From the NCBI GenBank assembly GCA_019117545.1, contig DWZN01000099.1:1-60079 (forward strand): a stretch of 60,079 bases of DNA. Reading direction: 5' to 3'. Source of the stretch: Candidatus Brevibacterium intestinavium. GTDB taxonomy: Bacteria > Actinomycetota > Actinomycetes > Actinomycetales > Brevibacteriaceae. A program made the position numbers and the translations under genes. The notes beneath the pieces were generated by a model. The model saw nothing but the letters and a program-made list of their open reading frames with translations, had not been told where the DNA came from and did no database searches. Numbering within the stretch: the first letter of the stretch is position 1; every line of letters starts with the position of its first letter. This document shows, piece by piece, positions 16,143 to 26,386 of this stretch.

Positions 16143-17852
16143 ATGACGGACCTCCGTCCCACCGCCTCGGCACCCGCTGCCGGGCCCAGCCTCGACCGCC
16201 GCTCGATGCTGGGCCTCGGCCTGGGATTCGGCACGCTCATCACCCTCAGCGCCTGCACACCACGCGACACCGGTTCCCTCGAGTCCGGCGAACCCGTCCG
16301 GGGCGGGGTGCTGACCTACTTCGAACCGCAGACCTGGACTCTGCTCTACCCGCCGTCGGTCGGCTTCTACCCCAACGGCGGCATCATGAACAACATCTCC
16401 GCCCGCCTGCTGTGGCAGGACCCGGAGACCCTCGAGCTGCACCCCTGGTTGGCCACCGAGCGGCCCGAGATCAGCGCCGATGCCACAACGTATACGTTCA
16501 CCATCCGTGATGGGGTGACCTATTCGGACGGGTCTCCGCTGACGCCGGCGAATGTGGCCAGGAACTTCGATCTCTTCGGCCGCGGGGACGAGGCCCGCAC
16601 CCTGCCGGTGTCCGAACAGATCTCGAACTACGAGCGCAGCGAGGTCCTCGACGACCGACGCGTCCGCTTCCACTTCTCCGCCCCCTCCCCCGGCTTCGAG
16701 CAGGCCACCTCGACGATGAACGCGGGTCTGCTGGCCGACTCCACCCTCGAACTCGACGCCGCCGGGTTCGGTCCCGGTGGAGCGACGAAGATCCACACCT
16801 GCGGCCCCTTCCACATCACCGATGAGGCCATCGGCACGAAGCTGTCCGTCCGCGCCCGCGAGGACTACGACTGGGCACCGCCGCACCTGGAGCACCAGGG
16901 CCGGGCCCACCTCGACGGCATCGACTTCCTGACCAACAACGAGTACTCGGTGCGCATCGGCGCCGTGCTCTCCGGACAGGCCGACGGGGTCCGCGACGTC
17001 CAGGCCCCCGATGAGTCCCGCGTGACCGAACAGGGGCTGCGGCTCTATGCGAAGGCGACGAACGGGATCAACAACGGCATCAACTTCCGGTTCCGCCACG
17101 ATCTCCTGGCCGATATCACCGTCCGCCGGGCGCTCATCGCCGCCATCGACCGACAGGAGATCGTCGACAAGCTCTTCACCCCGAACTATCCGCTGGCCAC
17201 CGGTCTGCTGGCCAAGGGCGCAATGGGATACACGGACCAGTCGGGGTCCTGGGTCCACGATCCCGACAGGGCCGAGGCCCTGCTCGACGAGGCCGGCTGG
17301 ACCGAACGCAACGACTCAGGCTACCGCGTCAAGGACGGACAGGTGCTCGCACTGACGGTGAACATCGCCCTGCCCCAACCGCGGTCGAACGAGGTCCAGA
17401 CCCTGATCCAACAGCAGCTGCGTCGCGTCGGCGTGCGTCTGTCGATCAATCCCGGAGACCAGTCGAAGCAGACGCTCGACGCCCTCGATCTCGACACCGT
17501 GCAGATCTACCATTCGATGGTCGCCCGCGCCGACTTCGACAATCTGCGCTCGAACTACTCCTCGGTCAACCGCGACGTCTTCCTCAACGGCGCCGGCCGC
17601 TCCGATGCCGACGACGATTCGATCGACCCGAAGATCGACGAACTCCTCGATGCTCTGGCCGCCGAACCCGATGCGCAGAAACGACAGACGGCCGCCGAGG
17701 CGGTCCAGAACCACCTCGTCGAACACGCCTACGTTCTGCCCTTCTTCGAAGAGCCGCAGGTCTTCGCGTTCCGCCGCCGCGTCCACGGCTTCGCCACCGA
17801 GCCTGTGGGACGTCCCGATTTCTACAGCACCTGGCTGGCAGGAGAGAAATGA
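16143..17852 (+). CDS. ABC transporter substrate-binding lipoprotein (SBP_bac_5, KPN_01854-like)
   Basis: About 569 residues. A signal sequence with a lipobox (TLSAC) lies about 40 residues in. The extracytoplasmic domain is of the oligopeptide/nickel-binding family 5: YTFTIRDGVTYSDGSPLTPANVARNF, VRRALIAAIDRQEIVDKLF, and DPDRAEALLDEAGW. The gene order (SBP, two permeases, fused ATPase, luciferase-like monooxygenase, CMD protein) matches the KPN_01854/Avi_7170 neighbourhood, whose transported substrate is not known. ATG 16143 follows AAAGGA; the upstream in-frame ATG (16086) lacks a ribosome site. The stop overlaps the next gene by ATGA. Confidence 0.88.
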   Translation: MTDLRPTASAPAAGPSLDRRSMLGLGLGFGTLITLSACTPRDTGSLESGEPVRGGVLTYFEPQTWTLLYPPSVGFYPNGGIMNNISARLLWQDPETLELHPWLATERPEISADATTYTFTIRDGVTYSDGSPLTPANVARNFDLFGRGDEARTLPVSEQISNYERSEVLDDRRVRFHFSAPSPGFEQATSTMNAGLLADSTLELDAAGFGPGGATKIHTCGPFHITDEAIGTKLSVRAREDYDWAPPHLEHQGRAHLDGIDFLTNNEYSVRIGAVLSGQADGVRDVQAPDESRVTEQGLRLYAKATNGINNGINFRFRHDLLADITVRRALIAAIDRQEIVDKLFTPNYPLATGLLAKGAMGYTDQSGSWVHDPDRAEALLDEAGWTERNDSGYRVKDGQVLALTVNIALPQPRSNEVQTLIQQQLRRVGVRLSINPGDQSKQTLDALDLDTVQIYHSMVARADFDNLRSNYSSVNRDVFLNGAGRSDADDDSIDPKIDELLDALAAEPDAQKRQTAAEAVQNHLVEHAYVLPFFEEPQVFAFRRRVHGFATEPVGRPDFYSTWLAGEK

Positions 17853-18967
17853 TCCTCGACACCCGTTATCTGCTCCTGCGCCTCGGCCAGGCCGTCCTCG
17901 TCCTGCTGCTGGCCTTCACCGCGGCCTTCGTCCTGCTCACCCTCATCCCCGGCGATGGGGTCACCGCCCGCTTCGCCGATCCGGCACTGGGGCTCTCCCC
18001 CGACCAGATCGCGCAGATCCGCGAGGCCACCGGGGCCGACGACTCCTGGTTCAGCCGCTATCTGATCAGTCTCACCGGCTTCCTCACCGGCGACTTCGGC
18101 TACTCGGTCCAAACCGGTGCCGCAGTGTCGACGATCATCGCCGCGGCCCTGCCCTCGACGGCGGTGCTGGCCGCGGCCGGCTTCCTCACCGCCCTCGTCT
18201 TCGCCGTCGTCATCGCCGTCGCCGCCACCTACGGCCCGACCGTCGGCCCCTTCGCCTGGGTCCGACGGGTCCTCGACTCGGTGCCCAGCCTCTTCATCTC
18301 CATCCCCGTGTTCTGGCTCGGAATCCTGCTCATCCAGGCCTTCTCCTTCCAGCTCGGGCTCGTCTCCGTCGTCTCCCCCGGTCCCGCCGAGGCGCTCGTG
18401 CTGCCGACCCTGACCGTGGCGGTGCCCCTGTCGGCACCGATCGCCCAGGTCCTCATCCGCTCCATCACCGAGGTCCAGGCCTCCGGATTCGTCAAGGTCA
18501 CCACCGCCAAGGGCGCCTCCGAGCTGTGGATGCTCGTCCACACCGTCGCCCGCAACGCGGTGCTGCCGGGGCTGACGATCATCGGACTGGTCTTCGGTGA
18601 GCTCGTCGCCGGTGCCGTGGTCACCGAAACGGTGTTCGGCCGCAACGGCATCGGGCTGATCACCGCTCAGGCCGTGACCCACCGGGACAATCCGATCCTG
18701 CTGGCCGTGGTCGTGATCGCCACCTTCGGCTATGTCATCATCAACCTCGCCGTCGACCTCCTCTACCCCGTCATCAACGTCCGCCTGCGCACCCCGCGCA
18801 CGGCCGCCTCGGGCAGAGGACTGAAGAGCAGCGACGCAGCCGCCCGCAGCGCGCTGACGACGACGGCCGCCAGTGTCGGCGTCGACCTCGACTGGACGGA
18901 CCACTCCGCTGCCCCGACGGGCACCGCTGCCGAGGCGAGCAGCGAGACGAAAGGGACGCACCCATGA
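17849..18967 (+). CDS. ABC transporter permease (DppB-type)
   Basis: 372 residues with six predicted membrane helices and the binding-protein-dependent transport signature (ITEVQASGFVKVTTAKGASELWMLVHTVARNAVLPGLTIIG), the EAA loop that docks on the ATPase. The N-terminal helix and FVLLTLIPGD are typical of DppB/OppB. A hydrophilic tail of about 70 residues (Ala/Ser/Thr-rich) after the last helix is longer than usual. It overlaps both neighbours by ATGA, so translation is coupled through the operon. Confidence 0.93.
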   Translation: MILDTRYLLLRLGQAVLVLLLAFTAAFVLLTLIPGDGVTARFADPALGLSPDQIAQIREATGADDSWFSRYLISLTGFLTGDFGYSVQTGAAVSTIIAAALPSTAVLAAAGFLTALVFAVVIAVAATYGPTVGPFAWVRRVLDSVPSLFISIPVFWLGILLIQAFSFQLGLVSVVSPGPAEALVLPTLTVAVPLSAPIAQVLIRSITEVQASGFVKVTTAKGASELWMLVHTVARNAVLPGLTIIGLVFGELVAGAVVTETVFGRNGIGLITAQAVTHRDNPILLAVVVIATFGYVIINLAVDLLYPVINVRLRTPRTAASGRGLKSSDAAARSALTTTAASVGVDLDWTDHSAAPTGTAAEASSETKGTHP

Positions 18968-19818
18968 GCCTCACCGACGCCCTCGCCCACAATCGCTCCA
19001 CCGCCGGCACCCGCGCCGCCCGCGGTGCGGTCACCTCGGCGACCGTGGTCTCGGCCCTGGTCCTGCTCATCGCCGTCTCCTGGGCACTTCTGCCCGGCCT
19101 GTTCACCCACTTCGACCCGAACGACGGCGGCGACACCCCCGCCCTGCTGCCGCCCAGCCTCGACCACTGGTTCGGCACCGACCAGACCGGTCGGGACGCC
19201 TTCACCCGCGTCGTCTACGGCGCCTCCCAGTCGCTGCTGGCCGCGCTCGTGGCCGTGGGTGTGGGACTGGTCCTCGGCACCGCGATCGGACTGATCGCCG
19301 GCACCCGCCGCGGACTCGTCGATGATGTGCTCATGCGCTTGATCGACGTGCTGCTGTCGATCCCCGCGATCCTGCTGAGCCTGTCGATCGTCGTCGTCCT
19401 CGGCTTCGGCACGATCAACGCGGCCATCGCCGTCGGCGTCACGGCCATCGCCCAGTTCGCCCGCCTCGCCCGCTCCCAGGCGGTGCAGATCAGCACCAGC
19501 GACTACGTGGCCGCCGCCTACGGCTCCGGAGGCACCTTCTTCTCCGTGCTCATCCGCCATATCCTCCCGAACTCGATCTCACCCGTGCTCTCCCTGGCCG
19601 TACTGCAGATCGGTTCGGCGATCCTCCAGATCTCGACTCTCGGGTTCCTCGGCTACGGCACCCCGCCGCCGACGCCCGAATGGGGCCTCATCATCGCCGA
19701 GGGCCGCAACTTCGTCGCCACCGCCTGGTGGCTGACCGTGCTGCCCGGCCTCGTCGTCATGGCCATCGTGCTGGCCACCCACCAGATCGGCAACACCCTG
19801 CGAAAGGTGACATCATGA
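18964..19818 (+). CDS. ABC transporter permease (DppC-type)
   Basis: 284 residues. One N-terminal helix and then LDHWFGTDQTGRDAFTRVVYGASQSLLAAL, the classic opening of DppC/OppC permeases. The EAA motif is RSQAVQISTSDYVAAAYGSGGTFFSVLIRHILPNSISPVL. It pairs with the upstream DppB-like subunit to form the membrane channel. Four-base stop/start overlaps on both sides. Confidence 0.94.
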   Translation: MSLTDALAHNRSTAGTRAARGAVTSATVVSALVLLIAVSWALLPGLFTHFDPNDGGDTPALLPPSLDHWFGTDQTGRDAFTRVVYGASQSLLAALVAVGVGLVLGTAIGLIAGTRRGLVDDVLMRLIDVLLSIPAILLSLSIVVVLGFGTINAAIAVGVTAIAQFARLARSQAVQISTSDYVAAAYGSGGTFFSVLIRHILPNSISPVLSLAVLQIGSAILQISTLGFLGYGTPPPTPEWGLIIAEGRNFVATAWWLTVLPGLVVMAIVLATHQIGNTLRKVTS

Positions 19819-21515
19819 TCGGCTCTCCGCTGCTGAGCATCGACGGGCTCACCGTCGACTACTCCCGCCGAGGCGGCTCACCGGCCGTGTCCGACCTCGA
19901 CCTCACCGTCGCCTCCGGCGCGATGACCGCCGTCGTCGGCGAATCCGGATCGGGGAAGTCGACGACGGCGAACGCAGTCATCGGTCTGCTGCCGTCCTCG
20001 GCACGGATCACCACCGGGAGGATCCGCCTCGGCGACCTCGACCTCACCGGTCTGGGACCGACCGGTTGGCGCGGGGTGCGCGGGAGCCGGATCGGCTACG
20101 TCCCGCAGGATCCCGGCACCTCGCTCAATCCGCTGCAGACGACGGGCAGGTCCGTGGCCGAGGCGCTGCGCATCCACCGACGCATGAACCGCACCGAGGC
20201 TCGGGCCCGGGTCATCGAGCTGCTGGGCCGGGTCGGCATCGACCGGCCGGAGAAGCGGGCCGATCAGTTCCCGCACGAACTGTCCGGCGGGATGCGGCAG
20301 CGTGTGCTCATCGCCGCGGCCATCGCCCTGCGCCCCCGCCTGCTCATCGCCGACGAACCGACCTCGGCCCTCGACGTGACCGTGCAGAAGCAGGTCCTCG
20401 ACCTCCTCGACGAGCTGCGGGACGAAACCGGAATGGGCATCCTGTTCATCACCCACGATCTCGCCGTCGCCGGCGAACGCGCCGACGAGGTCCTGGTCAT
20501 GCAGTCCGGATCCGTCGTCGAGGCGGGCGAAGCCGAACGCGTCTTCTCCCACCCGGCCACCGAGTACACCTCCCGCCTGCTCGCCGACGCCCCGGCCCTG
20601 CAGACGAAGCCGCGCCGCTGCCTCGCCGAGGCGGCCGCCGATTCCCAGCACCCCTTCGTCTCCGTCGACTCACTCACGCAGGTCTTCGACCGCACCGAGA
20701 ACCAGGTCATCGGCGTCGAGGACGTCAGCTTCACCATCGGCCGCGGCACCACCCACGGCATCGTCGGCGAATCGGGGTCGGGCAAGACCACGACGGGCAG
20801 AGCTCTCGCCGGGTTCCTCGCCCCGCAGTCCGGTCGGCTGCGCGTCGGCGACTTCGATGCCGCCGAGTTCGCCGGCTCCGGTCCCGGCGGCAGGCGGCGT
20901 CGGGCACGTCCGAGCCGGGCCCGGCTGCGACAGTTCCGGGCCACCGTCCAGCTCGTGCACCAGAACCCGTATTCGGCTCTCGACCCGAAGCACTCGATCC
21001 GGTCGACCCTGACCGAGCCCCTGCGCAACTTCGGCATCGGCACTCGCAGCAGCCGGGCCGGCCTCGTCCACGAGATCCTGGAGCGAGTGGCACTGCCGGC
21101 GGAGTTCCTCGACCGGCGCCCGGCCGAACTCTCCGGCGGTCAGCTGCAGCGGGTGGCGATCGCCCGCGCCCTCATCGTCGAACCCGAGCTCATCGTCTTC
21201 GACGAAGCGGTCTCGGCCCTCGACGTCACGGTGCAGGCGCAGATTCTGAGCCTCCTCGACCGGCTGCAGCGGGAACTGGGCCTGACCTACGTCTTCATCA
21301 CCCACGACCTCGCCGTGGTGCGCCAGATCGCTGATACGGTGTCCGTGATGTCGCGCGGGCATCTCGTCGAAAGCGGTGAGACCGAGGAGATCTTCGCGCA
21401 CCCGAGCACCGATCGCACGCGTGCCCTCCTGGACGCGATCCCCAACCCCGTGACTCTGACCGGTCACGCCGACCCCGCACCCGAACCCGCCCTGACCGCA
21501 GCGGCAGAAAGCTGA
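19815..21515 (+). CDS. Fused dual ABC ATPase (DppD-DppF type)
   Basis: 566 residues carrying two complete nucleotide-binding domains in one chain. The first has Walker A GESGSGKST at 42-50, LSGGMRQRV and Walker B LLIADEPTSALD. The second has GESGSGKTT, LSGGQLQRVAIARALIVEPELIVFDEAVSALD. In E. coli Dpp/Opp these are separate subunits; the fused form is common in actinobacteria and in this neighbourhood. The start at 19815 overlaps the permease stop (ATGA). It energises import by the two permeases. Confidence 0.94.
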   Translation: MIGSPLLSIDGLTVDYSRRGGSPAVSDLDLTVASGAMTAVVGESGSGKSTTANAVIGLLPSSARITTGRIRLGDLDLTGLGPTGWRGVRGSRIGYVPQDPGTSLNPLQTTGRSVAEALRIHRRMNRTEARARVIELLGRVGIDRPEKRADQFPHELSGGMRQRVLIAAAIALRPRLLIADEPTSALDVTVQKQVLDLLDELRDETGMGILFITHDLAVAGERADEVLVMQSGSVVEAGEAERVFSHPATEYTSRLLADAPALQTKPRRCLAEAAADSQHPFVSVDSLTQVFDRTENQVIGVEDVSFTIGRGTTHGIVGESGSGKTTTGRALAGFLAPQSGRLRVGDFDAAEFAGSGPGGRRRRARPSRARLRQFRATVQLVHQNPYSALDPKHSIRSTLTEPLRNFGIGTRSSRAGLVHEILERVALPAEFLDRRPAELSGGQLQRVAIARALIVEPELIVFDEAVSALDVTVQAQILSLLDRLQRELGLTYVFITHDLAVVRQIADTVSVMSRGHLVESGETEEIFAHPSTDRTRALLDAIPNPVTLTGHADPAPEPALTAAAES

Positions 21516-21520
21516 GATCC

Positions 21521-22579
21521 ATGACTGAGACCCCCACTGCAGGCACGACCGGCCCGAGGCTCGGAATCTTCACCCGCCTGCTCGAGGACGCCCCGGCTGA
21601 TAGGCGCTACCGTTTCGCTCTCGAGCAGATCGCCGCCGCCGAGCGCTTCGGCCTGCGCTCGGCGTGGGTCGCCCAGCACCATTTCTCCGCCGCCGAGGGC
21701 GGTCTGCCCTCCCCGCTCGTCTTCCTCTCCCACGCCGCCGCGCACACGAGCCGGATCACCTTGGGCACGGCCATCATCACACTGCCGATGGAGAATGCCG
21801 TGCGCGTGGCCGAGGACGCCGCTGTGCTCGATGCCCTGTCCGACGGGCGCCTCGAGATCGGCCTGGGCTCGGGCGGGAATCCGAAGTCCTTCCCCGCCTT
21901 CGGCACGAGCTTCGACGAGCGCCGCGAGGTCTTCGCCGACAAGCTCGCGACCCTGCGCACCCTGGTCTCGGGCGGTTCGCTTCCCACCGACCATCTGCTC
22001 TACCCCGAGGCCGGGACGGCGAACCCCGACCGGCCGGGACTCGACCGGCGCCTGTGGCAGGCGACGTTCTCCTCCGGCGGGGCCGGAGCCGCCGGCGCCG
22101 CCGGGGACGGGCTCATGCTCTCACGCACCCAGCCGCGTCCGCAGGACGACCCGGGCGCGGCCCTCGACGAGGTGCAGCTGCCGGTCATCGACACCTACCT
22201 CTCCCAACTTCCCGACGACGTCGCCCCGCGCATCCTCGCCTCCCGCACGGCGGTGGTCGCCGATGCCGCCGACCTGCCCCGGCTGCGCGAGATCACCGAA
22301 CCGGCGCTGCGGAACGAGGCCGACCGCCTCGTCGGCTATGACACCTCCTCCCTGAGCCTCGATGAGCTGCTCGTCGCCACCGACACCTACCTCGGCACCC
22401 CCGAACAGGTGATCGAGCGGCTGAGCAGGGACCGTGTGCTCGACCGTGTCACCGATGTCAGCTTCCAGGTGCACTCGGTGCCGGCGACGAACGAGACCGC
22501 CCTGCGGTCGATCGAGCTGCTGGCCACCGAAGTGGCTCCGGCACTGGGCTTCGACGTCGCCGAGGAGCGGGTGCACTGA
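21521..22579 (+). CDS. FMN-dependent luciferase-like monooxygenase (KPN_01858-like)
   Basis: 352 residues with the luciferase-like (TIM-barrel) fold: RYRFALEQIAAAERFGLRSAWVAQHHF at the N-terminus, RITLGTAIITLPMENAVRVAEDAAVLDALSDGRLEIGLGSGG in the core, and LGTPEQVIERLSRD near the end. Such enzymes use reduced FMN and oxygen, often to desulphonate or hydroxylate an imported compound. It starts 5 bp after the ATPase stop and is in the same operon, so its substrate is probably what the transporter imports. The flavin reductase partner is not adjacent. Confidence 0.9.
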   Translation: MTETPTAGTTGPRLGIFTRLLEDAPADRRYRFALEQIAAAERFGLRSAWVAQHHFSAAEGGLPSPLVFLSHAAAHTSRITLGTAIITLPMENAVRVAEDAAVLDALSDGRLEIGLGSGGNPKSFPAFGTSFDERREVFADKLATLRTLVSGGSLPTDHLLYPEAGTANPDRPGLDRRLWQATFSSGGAGAAGAAGDGLMLSRTQPRPQDDPGAALDEVQLPVIDTYLSQLPDDVAPRILASRTAVVADAADLPRLREITEPALRNEADRLVGYDTSSLSLDELLVATDTYLGTPEQVIERLSRDRVLDRVTDVSFQVHSVPATNETALRSIELLATEVAPALGFDVAEERVH

Positions 22580-22580
22580 G

Positions 22581-23918
22581 ATGGCCGATATCATCAACGT
22601 CCTCGCCGGGATCGCGGCGAACGACCCCCTCGATGCGCTGCGCGATCACCGCCCCCAAGCCAAGGAGAACGCCCAGCTGAGCTTCGAGGCACTCCTCGAA
22701 CCGTCCGATCCGGCCGGTTTCTCCTATCTCGAGCGCTATGCAGTCGCCGCTTTCACCGCGGGCCTGCTCGGTGCCCCCGCCGCCGAGGAGTTCTACCGCG
22801 ACCTGCTGCGCGATGAGGACGAGTCCGCCTCCTGGGCGATCGCCGAACTCCTCGACGAGGCCGTGGCGGCATCCGTTCCGGACACCGGCACCGGCGTTCC
22901 GGGCCCGTACGGGATCTTCGAATCCGCGGCACTGGCCGGAGAGAATGCGCCCGGCCCGTGGTTCACCGCGGCGGCGGAACCGGCAACGCCTCTGGATGAC
23001 AAGCTCGTGGCCGGCCTCGAGTTCGCCCATCTGCTCGTCCTCCACCCGCGCGACAGCCGGCCCGGGCACCTGGCGCTGCTGCTCGAGGCCGGCTGGGACG
23101 AGGACGGGATCATCGCTCTGGCCCAGCTCGTGTCCTTCCTCAACTTCCAGATCCGCATCAGCACCGGACTGGCCGCGCTGGCGCACACCCCCGGCGCACC
23201 GGCGGAACCAACCGCCGGACCCGACCCCGGCTCCGAGCCCGCGGATCCGGCCACGGGAGTCGACAGCCCCGCCTCGGCGCGGGTGGAAGAGGCACTCGCG
23301 GCCGTCGGGGACCGGGTGAGCACCTATCCGGACCTCAACCGACCCGAGGTGTTCCAACAGTCCGGGCTCGGATGGGTGCCGTGGATCGCCCCGGTCGCCG
23401 AGGCGGAGCTGACCGAGACGCAGCGCGAGGCGCTCATCGAGGCCGGGCGGGCGAAGAACCCCTACTTCCGCCTGCTCGCCCGGGATCCGGCCGCACTCAA
23501 GGCCAGGACGCTGACCGACCTCGACATCTTCTTCAACACCACCGACGGCCTCGGCCGGGCCGAGCGGGAACTCGCCGCGACCGCGGCCTCGAGGCTCAAC
23601 GGGTGCCTGTTCTGCGCGTCCGTCCACGCCGACCGCGCCACCGAGGAATCCGGACGTCGCGACCTCGTGCAACGGCTGCTCGACGACGGCGCCGAGGCCA
23701 GCCTCGGCGATGCGGTCTGGGACGCCGTGGTCGAGGCCTCGGTCGCCCTCACCCGGACCCCGCAGACGTTCGGGCCCTCGCACGTGACAGCCCTGCGCGA
23801 GGCGGGTCTGGCCAATGGCGACATCATCGATGTGCTCGGCTGCGCGGCGTTCTTCAACTGGGCCAACCGCCTCATGCTCTCACTCGGAGAGCCCGAGGTG
23901 CTGTCCGCCGGGAGGTGA
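22581..23918 (+). CDS. Fused CMD-domain / AhpD-like peroxidase-family protein (Avi_7170 + Avi_7169 type)
   Basis: 445 residues. The N-terminal half (to about 210) is a helical CMD-superfamily domain (YLERYAVAAFTAGLLGAP...FLNFQIRISTGLAAL). A Pro/Ala/Glu-rich linker follows. The C-terminal half is an AhpD-like domain with FRLLARDPAALKARTLTDLDIFFNTTDGLGRAERELAATAASRLNGCLFCASVH; Cys342, Cys345 and His349 form the AhpD redox motif. Elsewhere these occur as two adjacent genes, so this is a natural fusion. It begins 1 bp after the monooxygenase stop and closes the operon. Likely roles are removing peroxide made by the monooxygenase or a step on its product. Confidence 0.85.
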   Translation: MADIINVLAGIAANDPLDALRDHRPQAKENAQLSFEALLEPSDPAGFSYLERYAVAAFTAGLLGAPAAEEFYRDLLRDEDESASWAIAELLDEAVAASVPDTGTGVPGPYGIFESAALAGENAPGPWFTAAAEPATPLDDKLVAGLEFAHLLVLHPRDSRPGHLALLLEAGWDEDGIIALAQLVSFLNFQIRISTGLAALAHTPGAPAEPTAGPDPGSEPADPATGVDSPASARVEEALAAVGDRVSTYPDLNRPEVFQQSGLGWVPWIAPVAEAELTETQREALIEAGRAKNPYFRLLARDPAALKARTLTDLDIFFNTTDGLGRAERELAATAASRLNGCLFCASVHADRATEESGRRDLVQRLLDDGAEASLGDAVWDAVVEASVALTRTPQTFGPSHVTALREAGLANGDIIDVLGCAAFFNWANRLMLSLGEPEVLSAGR

Positions 23919-23945
23919 GTGCTCCGCCGTCGCGTGCACATGCGT

Positions 23946-24003
23946 CCTGCGGGCGTATCCACTGTGATATCCCGACAGATTTCACAGTGGATACGCCCGC
24001 AGG
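23946..24003. repeat. Dispersed palindromic repeat, copy 2
   Basis: Perfect 22-bp inverted arms (23946-23967 and 23982-24003) around a 14-bp centre. It shares CCTGCGGGCG(T/G)ATCCACTGTGAT with copy 1 at 15707-15772. The two copies bracket the six-gene ABC/monooxygenase operon. Confidence 0.8.
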
Positions 24004-24040
24004 AGACGCCGCTCGCCCGGCGCTGCGACCGAACCTCGGT

Positions 24041-24459
24041 TCAGGCGACGTCCATCAGCGCTGAGCGGATGATGAAGCGGTTGCCCGTCGGCGATTCGAC
24101 GCTGAAGCCTCCTCCCCGACCGGGCACCACATCGAGGGTCAGGTGGGTGTGCTTCCAGTACTCGAACTGCTCGGCCGACATCCAGAAGTCCAGTCCGGCC
24201 TTCTCCGTGTCCTCGATGGGCAGTTCGAAGTGGCCGAGCAGCACGTCGGCGTCCGAGGTGAGGAAGTCACCTTCGGGGAAGCACATCGGAGAGGACCCGT
24301 CGCAGCAGCCGCCGGACTGATGGAACATCAGCTGGCCGTGCTTGTCGACCAGCGTGGCCAACAGGTCGATGGCCGCCTGGGTCATCGCCACTCGTGATTT
24401 CTCTTCGCCCTCGATCGTCGGTGTCGATTCGAGGACGGCTGATTCGGTTGTGTCACTCA

Positions 24460-24460
<1 letters not shown>
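24041..24460 (-). CDS. DUF779 protein (aldehyde dehydrogenase partner)
   Basis: 139 residues. The conserved cysteine cluster HQSGGCCDGSSPMC (Cys52, Cys53, Cys60) and the later WKHTHLTLDVVPGRGGGFSVESP are diagnostic of DUF779. The family is almost always encoded with an ExaC-type acetaldehyde dehydrogenase; its role is not established, and metal binding or protection of the enzyme's thiol are plausible. It overlaps the aldehyde dehydrogenase stop by one base, so the two are an operon. Confidence 0.9.
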
Positions 24461-25983
<1,523 letters not shown>

Positions 25984-26003
25984 GACACTCCTTCGTGTGA
26001 GTC

Positions 26004-26026
26004 CATCCGCTCCCCGGGAGCGGATG
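26004..26026. promoter_or_regulatory. 23-bp perfect palindrome, likely operator of the aldehyde dehydrogenase operon
   Basis: CATCCGCTCCC-C-GGGAGCGGATG, 11-bp arms and one central base, 21 bp upstream of the aldehyde dehydrogenase start and so in its 5' leader or promoter. It could be a repressor site or a leader hairpin. No regulator gene is adjacent. Confidence 0.55.
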
Positions 26027-26075
26027 TGTCCTAGTGCTCTCACCATAAGCCTGCTCAGCCGGAGGGACAATAGGT

Positions 26076-26296
26076 GCCACTGGCTCCGGACTCGGGGTGC
26101 CCCTCCTGCGGAGCGCCGTCGAGTGGGCGTTCGACCACGGCGCGTGTCTGCTCGACGGCCATCCCGTCGATGTTGCCGCGCTCCGACGCCCACCGGCACC
26201 CTCGGCCGTCTTCACGGGAACTCTGACGATGTTCCAGCAGTCGGGATTCACCGAGACCGCTCGCACCTACCCTTCCCGTCCAGTCATGCGCCGCGA
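26076..26296 (+). pseudogene. GNAT acetyltransferase remnant (C-terminal part only)
   Basis: The reading frame gives [33 protein letters not shown], then [27 protein letters not shown], which matches the last two-thirds of a GNAT N-acetyltransferase from the acetyl-CoA loop onward. A stop codon lies at 26046 and the first strands of the fold are missing. The frame runs on past the domain without a family-like end. I read it as the decayed tail of a deleted gene. Confidence 0.5.
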
Positions 26297-26386
26297 GGGA
26301 AGCGAAGGGCTGTGGCCTCAAGAAGTCCGCGGCAGAGAGCTCGTCAGCAGCATCGGCCCACAGGAAGGAGTGCCAGGAGGTCAGGA

